The notes under the pieces are model-generated. The model ran no database searches. It saw only the letters and a list, made by a program, of their open reading frames with translations, and was not told the DNA's origin. From NCBI RefSeq assembly GCF_013249045.1, contig NZ_JABRWP010000002.1, positions 124,001 to 188,000 on the forward strand: 64,000 nt of DNA, in the 5' to 3' direction. Of this stretch, positions 9,152 to 16,583 are shown piece after piece. The first letter of the stretch is position 1, and each line of letters opens with the position of its first letter. The position numbers were made by a program, and so were the translations under genes. This stretch comes from Winogradskyella eckloniae. Lineage in GTDB: Bacteria; Bacteroidota; Bacteroidia; Flavobacteriales; Flavobacteriaceae.

Positions 9152-9889
9152 CTGAACTTACTAGATAAACATAAGGCATTAATCATTACAATTCTTCTTT
9201 CAGGCATTGTAGTGCTTGTATTGTTTAGTGCACAATTAAAACTGAAGGGAGATCTTATAAGCGAAAGCTATTATCTGCTAGAACCCGAACCAGAAAAAAC
9301 AGAAGAAGACATTAAAAAGCTTGAAGATTTAAATGCGGAGTCAACAAATAAGGCATTTAATGAAGATCAAGAATACAAAGACATGATGCGTAACTTTAAA
9401 TCGGTTAGTGCAAATGATTTTGAGCGTACAACGAAGGCTATAGAAGAGGCAAGAGAAAGCGAAGACGCTGTAGAAGAAACGAAAAGTGTTAGTAAATCGT
9501 ATACAAATACAGGCGACTATGCTTTAAATACGGATGAAACAAATTCATACAAAAAGCTTCAAGAAGAATTACAACAGCGTTTAAAAAATAAAAAGCAAGC
9601 CGATGAGCATGCTAAAAACAAAGGCACCTTAACCTATTCTTTAAAAGGACGAACATTGGCATATTATAAAATACCACGTTACCTCTGCGAAGTAGGTGGT
9701 AAAATTGTGGTTAACATTAAAGTTAATGGCTCTGGTAACGTTTATGATGCCTATGTAAATGGTTCTTCTAACTCTAGTAATAAATGTTTAGTAGACCATG
9801 CAATTGCGTATGCAAAATCAGTAGAATTTGATCGTTCTGAGCGCAAAGACCAATTAGGTACAATTACCTTTTTATTTAAAGGTAAATAA
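9152..9889 (+). CDS. TonB-like protein, apparently with a CTG start
   Basis: The C-terminal about 90 residues, with VGGKIVVNIKVNGSGNVYDA and a late Cys-containing helix and strand, resemble the TonB C-terminal domain that contacts outer-membrane receptors. The middle is long, charged and helical. The first usual start codon in frame is a GTG at 9212, but it would cut off half of the only transmembrane segment. Between the stop at 9134 and that GTG the frame reads LNLLDKHKALIITILLSGIV, so translation probably begins at the CTG at 9152, giving 245 residues with a proper N-terminal anchor. There is no ATG, GTG or TTG in that interval. It follows truB by 77 bases and converges on the next gene with only 4 bases between stops. 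Confidence 0.65.
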   Translation: MNLLDKHKALIITILLSGIVVLVLFSAQLKLKGDLISESYYLLEPEPEKTEEDIKKLEDLNAESTNKAFNEDQEYKDMMRNFKSVSANDFERTTKAIEEARESEDAVEETKSVSKSYTNTGDYALNTDETNSYKKLQEELQQRLKNKKQADEHAKNKGTLTYSLKGRTLAYYKIPRYLCEVGGKIVVNIKVNGSGNVYDAYVNGSSNSSNKCLVDHAIAYAKSVEFDRSERKDQLGTITFLFKGK

Positions 9890-9893
9890 AGTG

Positions 9894-10508
9894 TTAGCTC
9901 AATAAGTTTACTAAATCACTTACTGTAGATTGCCCTTTGTCTTTATTATACCAGCGTTGTAAATCTTCCTTAAATTCAGCAGTTACTGAACCATGTTCTG
10001 CTTTATATGCGTTTACTAAATCTGTTGCAACTGTTGGTCTTGGTCCAAAAGTGTTTAAGACTTCATGTGTTTCAGAATCTAGCATTATTAACTTTGGTAT
10101 AGCTTGGCCTCCATTTGTTAAAAACTGATTCATTAAAGCTTCATTTTCATCTCTAAGGACCACTTTGTAATCAATAGTATCATTAAGCTCTGCGACTTTA
10201 TTAATCACAGGCATTATATGTGCAGCATCACCACACCAACTTTCGGTAAGCACTAACCAAGTTATTTTTTTATCAAAGGATGAAATAAAAGATGACGCGT
10301 CTTCTGTTATTTTGGTCGTTTTATCCCAACGTTTCATACGTCTGTCATTTAGCATGGTGTATGTTACTAAATTCTCGGTTTTATTTGGTCCAGTAGTTGA
10401 TTTTTCTTCTACTAAAGTTGAAACTAAATCTCTATATTCAGCATAAGTCATACTATTTTTTAGACTTTCTGAAATAATTGTGTTTATTGCGAGTGTATCT
10501 GTGTTCAT
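9894..10508 (-). CDS. Thioredoxin-family protein with a single active-site Cys
   Basis: A 204-residue cytoplasmic protein. The segment ITWLVLTESWCGDAAHIMPV (WCGD at 91-94) is the thioredoxin-fold active-site loop, followed by the cis-proline region GQAIPKLIMLD. The second cysteine of CxxC is missing (C-G-D-A), as is usual in the 'thioredoxin family protein' group of Bacteroidota and Firmicutes that carry WCGDA. It should therefore act, if redox-active, through a monothiol mechanism. It is monocistronic, converging with the TonB-like gene on one side and divergent from tag on the other. Substrate unknown. Confidence 0.85.
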   Translation of the reverse strand: MNTDTLAINTIISESLKNSMTYAEYRDLVSTLVEEKSTTGPNKTENLVTYTMLNDRRMKRWDKTTKITEDASSFISSFDKKITWLVLTESWCGDAAHIMPVINKVAELNDTIDYKVVLRDENEALMNQFLTNGGQAIPKLIMLDSETHEVLNTFGPRPTVATDLVNAYKAEHGSVTAEFKEDLQRWYNKDKGQSTVSDLVNLLS

Positions 10509-10587
10509 ATAACAAAAATAAAATTAAGATGCATTTATTTGTGCAACTGTTGTTACATTAGTAGTATAAAACATAATTCCTTACAAA

Positions 10588-11151
10588 ATGAATAAAAACA
10601 GATGTGGTTGGTGCCTAGGTAATGATTTGTATGAAGCCTATCATGATGAAGAATGGGGAACACCTGTTTATGATGATGATACGTTGTTTGAGTTTTTAAT
10701 GTTAGAAACGTTTCAAGCTGGTTTAAGTTGGATTACTGTTTTAAAAAAGCGAGAGAATTTTAGAAAAGCTTTTGATGAATTTAACTATAAAAAAATTGCC
10801 AAGTACAATACTGATAAAGTTGAAGCTCTATTACAAGATACTGGTATAATTAGAAATAAATTAAAGGTAAAAGCGACGGTAACTAATGCTCAGGCATTCA
10901 TTAAAATTCAAGAAGAATTTGGTTCGTTTTCAAAATATATTTGGGGTTTTGTAGATGGACAGCCCATTAAAAATGCAGTAGAGAATTATAAAAATGCACC
11001 TGCCAACACACCATTAAGTGATGCGATAAGTAAAGATTTAAAAAAGAGAGGCTTTAAGTTTGTTGGTTCTACAGTTATATATGCACACATGCAAGCTACA
11101 GGCATGGTAAATGATCATGAAGTTTCTTGTTTTAGGTATCATGAAGTGTAG
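10588..11151 (+). CDS. tag: DNA-3-methyladenine glycosylase I
   Basis: Removes 3-methyladenine from alkylated DNA in base excision repair. The 187-residue product opens with RCGWCLGNDLYEAYHDEEWG, the Tag N-terminus in which the Cys serves as a zinc ligand and the Glu-Trp part of the base pocket. It continues with FEFLMLETFQAGLSW, and ends with GMVNDHEVSCFRY, which supplies the remaining zinc ligands (His and Cys). Length matches E. coli Tag. It converges with aat, leaving only 7 bases between the stop codons. Confidence 0.95.
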   Translation: MNKNRCGWCLGNDLYEAYHDEEWGTPVYDDDTLFEFLMLETFQAGLSWITVLKKRENFRKAFDEFNYKKIAKYNTDKVEALLQDTGIIRNKLKVKATVTNAQAFIKIQEEFGSFSKYIWGFVDGQPIKNAVENYKNAPANTPLSDAISKDLKKRGFKFVGSTVIYAHMQATGMVNDHEVSCFRYHEV

Positions 11152-11158
11152 CAAACAA

Positions 11159-11782
11159 TTATAGATAGTTTACAAACTCAGCTCTAGAAATATGTTGCGC
11201 TCCTAAACTTTCTAAATGTTTGGTGTGTAATTGACAATCAATAATTTTGTACTGAGAATTTTGGATAAACGTTATAAAGCCAACTTTGCTAGCGTTACTT
11301 ACTTTTGCAAACATACTTTCACCACAGAACACGGAATCATTGGTTTCAATACCATATAAACCACCAACTAATTTATTGTTTTGCCAAACCTCTATAGATT
11401 TTGCATAGCCAAGCTTGTGCAATTTAAGATAAGCATTAATCATCTCTTTTGTAATCCATGTGCCATATTGATTTTTGCGTTTGGCTTGGGCACAATTTTC
11501 TATGACATCTTTAAATGCTTTGTTAATAGTGACTTTAAAAGATGATTTTTTTAATATTTGTTTCATGCTTTTAGAGACCTTTAAGTCTTTCGGGAATAAA
11601 ACAAATCGAGGGTCTGGTGACCACCAAAGTATGGGTTCTGCAGGATCAAACCATGGAAAAATTCCCTTATTATAGGCATGTAATAAGCGCTCTGTAGATA
11701 AATCGCCACCTACGGCTAAAAGCCCATCTGCTGCAGCTTCTGAAATGTCAGGAAATTCTATGTTTTTCGTAAGAATGTGCAT
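11159..11782 (-). CDS. aat: Leucyl/phenylalanyl-tRNA--protein transferase
   Basis: Adds Leu or Phe from aminoacyl-tRNA to the N-terminus of proteins with Arg or Lys N-termini, marking them for ClpAP through the N-end rule. The 207-residue product has the family signatures: GLLAVGGDLSTERLLHAYNK near the start, GIFPWFDPAEPILWWSPDPR (about 40-60), YGTWITKEMINAYLKLHKLG, and GGLYGIETNDSVFCGESMF. The last contains the catalytic-site Glu and Ser region. Downstream of aat lies tag in the opposite direction. Confidence 0.96.
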   Translation of the reverse strand: MHILTKNIEFPDISEAAADGLLAVGGDLSTERLLHAYNKGIFPWFDPAEPILWWSPDPRFVLFPKDLKVSKSMKQILKKSSFKVTINKAFKDVIENCAQAKRKNQYGTWITKEMINAYLKLHKLGYAKSIEVWQNNKLVGGLYGIETNDSVFCGESMFAKVSNASKVGFITFIQNSQYKIIDCQLHTKHLESLGAQHISRAEFVNYL

Positions 11783-11887
11783 GTCTCTTGTTGAAATTCA
11801 GCTTATAACAGTGAAATTAAGGCTTTTTTAGCTTTGAAACTAAAAGAATTTTCTGCATATTTGGTAAGATCTTAATAAATTAAATTT

Positions 11888-11976
11888 TTGTTCATCATTG
11901 CTTTTTTTTTAATTTATTTATTGGGATCAAACCTAAAACCAAATTATTAAGTCCTGACTAACCATCAGGACTTTTT
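11888..11976 (+). ncRNA. Candidate small RNA ending in an orphan terminator
   Basis: An intrinsic terminator with an 8-bp perfect stem (AGTCCTGA 11950-11957, TCAGGACT 11965-11972, then T-run) stands here with no plus-strand gene upstream: the neighbour aat runs the other way. About 40 bases upstream, TTG (11888-11890), 19 bases, then TAATTTAT (11910-11917) resembles the Bacteroidota -33/-7 pair with two mismatches. Together these would produce an RNA of roughly 55 bases starting near 11921. This is a structural prediction only. Confidence 0.35.
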
Positions 11977-11990
11977 ATGTTTAAAGCGCA

Positions 11991-12027
11991 AAAAAAGACC
12001 TGCTTTTTCTTAAAGCAGGTCTTTTTT
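11991..12027. terminator. Bidirectional terminator
   Basis: A perfect 16-bp inverted repeat (11991-12006 with 12012-12027, core GACCTGC/GCAGGTC) flanked by an A-run and a T-run. It lies 18 bases beyond the stop of the minus-strand DUF3127 gene and would end its transcript. It can also work on the plus strand. Confidence 0.85.
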
Positions 12028-12045
12028 AAGTGAAATTTTTTATAA

Positions 12046-12420
12046 TTAAAAAGGTAAATCGTCGTTATCGCCTTCGTTTAGATCACTTACAGGTTCAAAA
12101 GCTTCTGCAGGTGCTACAGGAGGCATCTCTCCACTTGCTGCAGGTTGTAATGCTTCAATTCTCCAACCTTGAATAGAATTAAAATATTTTGTTTCACCTT
12201 GAGGGTTTACCCATTCTCTTCCTCTTAAATTGATGTTTATTTTAACTTGCTGTCCTTCCTTGTAGTTGTTTAATAAATCACATTTATCCTGAACAAATTC
12301 TACCATAATATGCTGAGGGTACTGCTCTTCTGTAGTGACTACAACTTCTCTTTTTCTAAACCCATTGCTACCAAAAGTCTGAGTCTCTCCAACCAATTTA
12401 ATACGTCCTTGTACTTCCAT
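12046..12420 (-). CDS. DUF3127 protein, SSB-like OB fold with acidic DDLPF tail
   Basis: A 124-residue protein starting MEVQGRIKLVGETQTFGSNG and matching DUF3127, a Bacteroidota-centred family. The strand pattern with FRKREVVVTTEEQYPQHIMV and YKEGQQVKININLRGREWVN, plus YFNSIQGWRIE, is what an OB fold of single-stranded DNA-binding type looks like. The C-terminus after a Pro/Ala/Glu-rich linker ends DDLPF. This closely mimics the acidic tip of bacterial SSB (DDDIPF), which recruits repair and replication partners. A DNA-related role is therefore an inference from fold and tail. The gene stands alone between terminator 11991-12027 and the flavin reductase gene. Confidence 0.85.
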   Translation of the reverse strand: MEVQGRIKLVGETQTFGSNGFRKREVVVTTEEQYPQHIMVEFVQDKCDLLNNYKEGQQVKININLRGREWVNPQGETKYFNSIQGWRIEALQPAASGEMPPVAPAEAFEPVSDLNEGDNDDLPF

Positions 12421-12463
12421 TTTTGCTTAATCTATAATTTAAATAATTCTTTTTTATTTCAGG

Positions 12464-13333
12464 CTACGAAAGTAATAACTTCCAAGCACTTTTTACGTCT
12501 CCAAAGCTCAAATAATTTCGAGCCAATTTATGTTTTTCTCTATGCGATCTTGTTTTGATATCTGGATAACGTTCACTAATATCACTCACAAATTGATCAA
12601 CTTCTTCTTTACTTGGTAATGCTTCAACATTGGCAAGCATTCCAAGATTATTGCCTGTTAAAATCATGCTATTTTTTACGTGATCTGGCATATTATCTAC
12701 ACCTATTCCCATTTTTTGTAAAGGTTTTGGGATTTCAAAAAAGCCTTTTTTTGCTCTACTGTAATAACTTCCGCCTGCTCTAGCTACTAAATCTAAAGCT
12801 TCTTGGTTCACTGTTTGGTCAGTATTTAAAACGTCTTCAGAAATATGAAGTTTTACGACTTCACAGATCACTAAGTTTCCGGCGCCTCCTTCCGTTCCTA
12901 ATTTTACAATTTCATTGACTTTACATTCTAATTGAATAGGAGATTCTGCCACCCTAAATGGTTTAACTATGTCTGAGGCTACCATGGTTAAACCTGCTTT
13001 TTCAAACTCATTAGTGCCTTTAGGATACTCTGTACTAGTTAATGACATTTGCTGAACAATATCGTAATTAACCACATTGATAACCACTTCTTTTGTGGCT
13101 TCAACATTTTCTAAAGTATGCTTAATAGTATTATCTCTTACACGTCTGGCAGGAGAAAATATTAATATAGGCGGATTTGCACTGAATACATTAAAAAAGC
13201 TAAATGGCGATAAATTAGGAAGTCCATTTGTATCCATTGTACTTGCAAAAGCAATTGGTCTTGGTGCTACAGCACTCAATAGGTAACTATGCAAAAGGCT
13301 AGTAGAAAGATCCTTTGGATTGTATGATGCCAT
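12464..13333 (-). CDS. Flavin reductase-like (FMN-binding split barrel) protein
   Basis: A 289-residue protein whose N-terminal about 200 residues match the flavin reductase-like domain: the opening YLLSAVAPRPIAFASTMDTN followed by NLSPFSFFNVFSANPPI binds FMN, and GRTRD-type RRVRDNTIKHTLEN follows. Members reduce or bind flavins for oxygenases or act as uncharacterised oxidoreductases. The C-terminal about 80 residues (from KPLQKMGIGVDNMP) are a typical extension of the long Bacteroidota version. It is upstream of the DUF3127 gene on the same strand with a 43-base gap. The electron acceptor is unknown. Confidence 0.88.
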   Translation of the reverse strand: MASYNPKDLSTSLLHSYLLSAVAPRPIAFASTMDTNGLPNLSPFSFFNVFSANPPILIFSPARRVRDNTIKHTLENVEATKEVVINVVNYDIVQQMSLTSTEYPKGTNEFEKAGLTMVASDIVKPFRVAESPIQLECKVNEIVKLGTEGGAGNLVICEVVKLHISEDVLNTDQTVNQEALDLVARAGGSYYSRAKKGFFEIPKPLQKMGIGVDNMPDHVKNSMILTGNNLGMLANVEALPSKEEVDQFVSDISERYPDIKTRSHREKHKLARNYLSFGDVKSAWKLLLS

Positions 13334-13456
13334 GTATTTATCTGAGTTTCAACAAATATAATTATATTGAATTGTCAACGAAAGTATTTTATAAACATTA
13401 GCATACAATATTATTAACAGTTTTGCATTATATTTAAATTTGAATAAAACTGACTA

Positions 13457-14614
13457 ATGACTTTTAGCATCAACCGAAATATTATCCGCTGGATTATTAT
13501 TGCCTCCTCATTTATAATCATATCACTCATTCTTTGGAATACTTATACGTTTTTTCAAAATTTTAAGATTGAGGAACGCTCTAAAATGAAAACCTGGTCT
13601 GTAGCGCAAATTGACCTTAATAGTATGGATAACCTAAATACAGATGTTAATCCCGTAACATCTCATGTTGTTACCCAAACTATTATTAGTACACCTGTTA
13701 TTGTGTTAGATGAAAATGGAGATGTCAATAGATATAGAAATATAGATAGTTTAACACTAGAAAACCCTAAAGAACTGAAAGCCCTTGTTGATAAGTTTAA
13801 AAATGAAAATCAGCCTATTCCTGTTGTCATGGGAAAAAAGGTAAAACAAACAATTTACTATGGAAATTCACCATTATTGAACAAATTAAAATATTATCCA
13901 TTAGCGTTGCTACTCATTATTTTTCTTTTTGCAGCTGTGGTGTATTTCTTTTATCGCAGTTCTAAAAATGCAGAACAAAATAAACTGTGGACAGGTATGG
14001 CCAAGGAAACAGCACACCAAATTGGGACACCATTATCATCTTTAGTGGGTTGGACGGAGATTTTAAAAACCGAACATGTAAATCCAGAATATATTGTAGA
14101 AATAGAAAAAGATATAGATAGACTACAAACTATAACAGAACGCTTTAGTAAAATAGGGTCTGCGCCAACATTAGATAGTATGGATATTGTTGAAGTGACT
14201 AAATCCTCTTATGCGTATTTAAAGTCGCGCTCTTCTAAGCTAATTAATTTTGAAATTATAATTCCTGATCGCGAAATACTAGTCAGTTTAAATGAACAAC
14301 TTTACAGTTGGACTATTGAAAATTTAGTAAAAAATGCAATTGATGCCATGAAGGGAAAAGGTGATTTAAAGTTAGAATTAAAACAGGTAGAACGACAAGT
14401 TTTTATAAATATTTCTGATACAGGAAAAGGTATTCCGAAATCATCTTACACTAAAATTTTTGAACCAGGTTATACCACTAAAAAAAGAGGTTGGGGACTT
14501 GGGTTGTCTTTGGCAAAACGCATTATTGAGGATTATCATAATGGAAAGATAAAAGTATTAACGTCAGAAATTGATAAAGGATCTACCATACAAATAATGT
14601 TAAAGCAGGTTTAA
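13457..14614 (+). CDS. Sensor histidine kinase without adjacent regulator
   Basis: A 385-residue membrane kinase. TM1 is at about 9-31, an extracytoplasmic sensor of about 115 residues follows, and TM2 is at about 147-166. The dimerisation box reads KETAHQIGTPLSSLVGW with phosphoacceptor His 187; this AHQIGTPLSSL version is the Bacteroidota variant of the usual SHELRTPL. ATP-binding motifs follow: NLVKNAIDAM (N box), DTGKGIP (G1), and GWGLGLSLAKR (G2). No response regulator is next to it, so the partner is elsewhere. The next gene encodes a small zinc-ribbon membrane protein 64 bases downstream. Confidence 0.93.
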   Translation: MTFSINRNIIRWIIIASSFIIISLILWNTYTFFQNFKIEERSKMKTWSVAQIDLNSMDNLNTDVNPVTSHVVTQTIISTPVIVLDENGDVNRYRNIDSLTLENPKELKALVDKFKNENQPIPVVMGKKVKQTIYYGNSPLLNKLKYYPLALLLIIFLFAAVVYFFYRSSKNAEQNKLWTGMAKETAHQIGTPLSSLVGWTEILKTEHVNPEYIVEIEKDIDRLQTITERFSKIGSAPTLDSMDIVEVTKSSYAYLKSRSSKLINFEIIIPDREILVSLNEQLYSWTIENLVKNAIDAMKGKGDLKLELKQVERQVFINISDTGKGIPKSSYTKIFEPGYTTKKRGWGLGLSLAKRIIEDYHNGKIKVLTSEIDKGSTIQIMLKQV

Positions 14615-14678
14615 GTTGTTATAAATCAGATTATAGACTTTAAAAATTTTTAACGTTATTTCGAAAAATTAAGTAAAT

Positions 14679-15041
14679 TTGAACATGAATGCGTTCAATT
14701 TTTTCACATTAAAGGAAGCCAGAATTAATAACAATTGCCCAGAGTGTTATTCTAATGATAGTTTAGAGCTTATTTTTGAGCAAAAGTTAACAGAGACTAA
14801 TTTTTATAAGGCAATTACAAATGAGACACGTAGTGAAATAAGATGTCTTAACTGTGAGGTTCAAATTTTTCCTGTAATGTGGACAAATGATATAGAACAA
14901 GTCGTAGATTACCACAAAAGAGGTCTTCATATTAAACCTAAATCACTAAAATTAAAACCAATTTCTTGGGCAATAATCACGTTTGTCTTGGTTGTACTAA
15001 TTGCAATTGTTTTATTGGTAACTGGCGTAATGTCTATTTAA
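14679..15041 (+). CDS. Zinc-ribbon protein with C-terminal membrane anchor
   Basis: A 120-residue protein with two CxxC pairs (C20/C23 in CPEC and C56/C59 in CLNC), about 33 residues apart. This is the spacing of a zinc ribbon. One hydrophobic segment at about 97-118 makes it a tail-anchored protein with the zinc ribbon in the cytoplasm. No known family comes to mind. It follows the orphan histidine kinase on the same strand. It converges with the HIT gene, leaving a single base between the two stops. Confidence 0.72.
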   Translation: MNMNAFNFFTLKEARINNNCPECYSNDSLELIFEQKLTETNFYKAITNETRSEIRCLNCEVQIFPVMWTNDIEQVVDYHKRGLHIKPKSLKLKPISWAIITFVLVVLIAIVLLVTGVMSI

Positions 15042-15042
15042 A

Positions 15043-15432
15043 TTACAAGTGAGATGCTATCGCTTTTGCAATGGTCTCAAACTCTTGAGGGTCTAATTTC
15101 TGTTTGTGAGAAAAACGCGCATCATCCATACTGTGTAATGGAATTAAATGAACATGAGCATGTGGGACTTCTAGTCCAATGACTGACATGCCAACGCGTT
15201 CACAAGGCACTGCTTTTTCTAATGCAATAGCAACTTTTCTTGAAAATTGCATTAATCCATTATACGTGTTTGCATCGAGATCAAAAATTTTATCCACTTC
15301 TTTTTTAGGAATACAAAGGGTATGGCCTTTAGAGTTTGGGTTGATATCTAAAAAAGCAAAAAAATCTTCCGTTTCTGCAACTTTGTAAGATGGTATTTCT
15401 CCAGAAATTATTTTTGTAAAAAGTGTAGCCAT
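15043..15432 (-). CDS. HIT family hydrolase
   Basis: A 129-residue histidine-triad protein (nucleotide hydrolase/transferase of HINT type, acting on AMP-phosphoramidates or dinucleotides). Seen: LFTKIISGEIPSYKVAETED at the N-terminus, GHTLCIPKKEVDKIFDLD in the middle, and the triad VPHAHVHLIPL with His 91, 93 and 95. It lies downstream of greA on the same strand with a terminator between them, a neighbour pair often conserved in Flavobacteriaceae. The physiological substrate is unknown for most bacterial members. Confidence 0.94.
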   Translation of the reverse strand: MATLFTKIISGEIPSYKVAETEDFFAFLDINPNSKGHTLCIPKKEVDKIFDLDANTYNGLMQFSRKVAIALEKAVPCERVGMSVIGLEVPHAHVHLIPLHSMDDARFSHKQKLDPQEFETIAKAIASHL

Positions 15433-15463
15433 AATTCTATTGTATTGCGTCTTTTATAAATAT

Positions 15464-15493
15464 AAAAAGATTCCTTTAAACCGGAATCTTTTT
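15464..15493 (-). terminator. Terminator after greA
   Basis: An 11-bp inverted repeat (15464-15474 with 15483-15493, core GATTCC/GGAATC) with A-run and T-run on its flanks, 39 bases after the greA stop. It separates greA from the HIT gene, though partial read-through is possible. Confidence 0.8.
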
Positions 15494-15532
15494 ATGATCT
15501 ATCTATTTAGATAAGTAAATTAAAATTGAATA

Positions 15533-16006
15533 TTATCGTGATATTTCTAAAATATCAAACTTCATTGTACCACTAGGTACTTGTATTTCTGCAACATCAC
15601 CAACAGATTTTCCTAATAAACCTTTTCCGATAGGTGAGTTAATAGAAATTTTTCCAGATGCTAAATCTGCTTCACTTTCAGCCACCAAAGTATAGGTCAT
15701 TTCCATACCATTCATTTGGTTTTTAATTTTTACTATTGATAATGCTAAAACTTTAGAAGTATCTAATTGCGACTCGTCAATCACTCTTGCGCCAGATAAA
15801 ATTTCTTCCATTTTAGAAATTTTCATTTCTAACATTCCTTGAGCTTCTTTGGCCGCATCATATTCTGCATTTTCACTTAAATCCCCTTTGTCTCTTGCCT
15901 CTGCAATAGCTTGTGATGCCTTAGGACGTTCAACATCCTTTAGTTGGTTTAATTCATCTCTTAATTTTTTTAAACCTTCAGCTGTGTAATAAGATACTTT
16001 ACTCAT
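15533..16006 (-). CDS. greA: Transcription elongation factor GreA
   Basis: GreA rescues backtracked RNA polymerase by stimulating transcript cleavage. The 157-residue product begins MSKVSYYTAEGLKKLRDELN (the coiled-coil first arm), with ARDKGDLSENAEYDAAKEAQ (about 41-60). The latter holds the acidic coil tip with D and E residues that reach the polymerase active site. The C-terminal FKBP-like domain includes SINSPIGKGLLGKSVGD. I chose the ATG at 16006. An in-frame upstream ATG at 16051 would add MLIVFQHLMTINEGI, which falls inside a leader hairpin and matches nothing in the family. The leader is structured; see the hairpin entry at 16031-16077. Confidence 0.96.
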   Translation of the reverse strand: MSKVSYYTAEGLKKLRDELNQLKDVERPKASQAIAEARDKGDLSENAEYDAAKEAQGMLEMKISKMEEILSGARVIDESQLDTSKVLALSIVKIKNQMNGMEMTYTLVAESEADLASGKISINSPIGKGLLGKSVGDVAEIQVPSGTMKFDILEISR

Positions 16007-16030
16007 AATTCCTTCGTTTATTGTCATAAG

Positions 16031-16077
16031 ATGCTGAAATACAATCAGCATAAAAAAAATCTCGCGCTGACGAGATT
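16031..16077 (-). promoter_or_regulatory. greA leader: terminator-like hairpin plus second hairpin
   Basis: On the minus strand the greA leader begins with a stem AATCTCG/CGAGATT (16071-16077 with 16058-16064) followed at once by a run of eight T, exactly the shape of an intrinsic terminator. A second stem ATGCTGA/TCAGCAT (16045-16051 with 16031-16037) comes next, then the greA start at 16006. The likely transcription start lies only a few bases before the first stem. The arrangement suggests early termination or attenuation of greA. Confidence 0.6.
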
Positions 16078-16083
16078 ACTATA

Positions 16084-16115
16084 CAAATATATAAAATATT
16101 TACGGCAATGTTCAA
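16084..16115 (-). promoter_or_regulatory. Promoter of greA
   Basis: Read on the minus strand: TTG (complement of 16113-16115), 21 bases, then TATATTTG (complement of 16084-16091). This is a full Bacteroidota -33/-7 promoter with an exact -7 box. Transcription would begin around 16077-16080, immediately before the terminator-like leader hairpin. Confidence 0.65.
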
Positions 16116-16145
16116 ATAATTGTAAATTGCCTTATAAATTAGAAT

Positions 16146-16583
16146 ATGAAAAAAACACTCTTTGCGCTCAGTTGTTTAGTATTTTTTACGTGCAACAATA
16201 CAGATGATATAAACAACTGTAATTTCTTGTTTGATGCTAATGTTAATCTCACTGTGAATACTAATTTTCCGCAGTATAGTCAATTACAATTTAACGGCAA
16301 TGCAGTATATGTTGCTGGGCATGGCAATAAAGGTATATGGTTGTATAGAGCGAGTTCTAATATTCTTTATGCTTGGGATGCATCAGATCCTGGTCATGTA
16401 CCATCTTCTTGCTCTACATTAACAGATTCTGGTATAGGAGATATTGTTGTTTGTGGTTGTGAAGATGCTAACCAATACAGTTTAGCCACAGGTTTGGGAT
16501 TAAGTGAAAACTCTCAATCCTGTACGTTACAACCGTACAGTGTTGAGAGTCTTGGGAATAATACTTATTTGGTAAGCGATTAA
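16146..16583 (+). CDS. Rieske-like lipoprotein lacking the cluster histidines
   Basis: A 145-residue protein with an N-terminal signal and a Cys at 16 (LVFFTCNN), fitting a lipoprotein. The rest has the order of a small Rieske domain: YRASSNILYAWDASDP, then PSSCSTL (C89), then VVCGCEDANQYSLATG (C103, C105). In true Rieske proteins these positions read C-x-H and C-P-C-H-G; here both histidines are replaced (T91, E106). The [2Fe-2S] cluster therefore cannot be bound in the usual way. Similar cluster-less 'Rieske-like' lipoproteins occur in Flavobacteriaceae. Function unknown. Its stop overlaps the convergent receptor gene by 4 bases. Confidence 0.7.
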   Translation: MKKTLFALSCLVFFTCNNTDDINNCNFLFDANVNLTVNTNFPQYSQLQFNGNAVYVAGHGNKGIWLYRASSNILYAWDASDPGHVPSSCSTLTDSGIGDIVVCGCEDANQYSLATGLGLSENSQSCTLQPYSVESLGNNTYLVSD

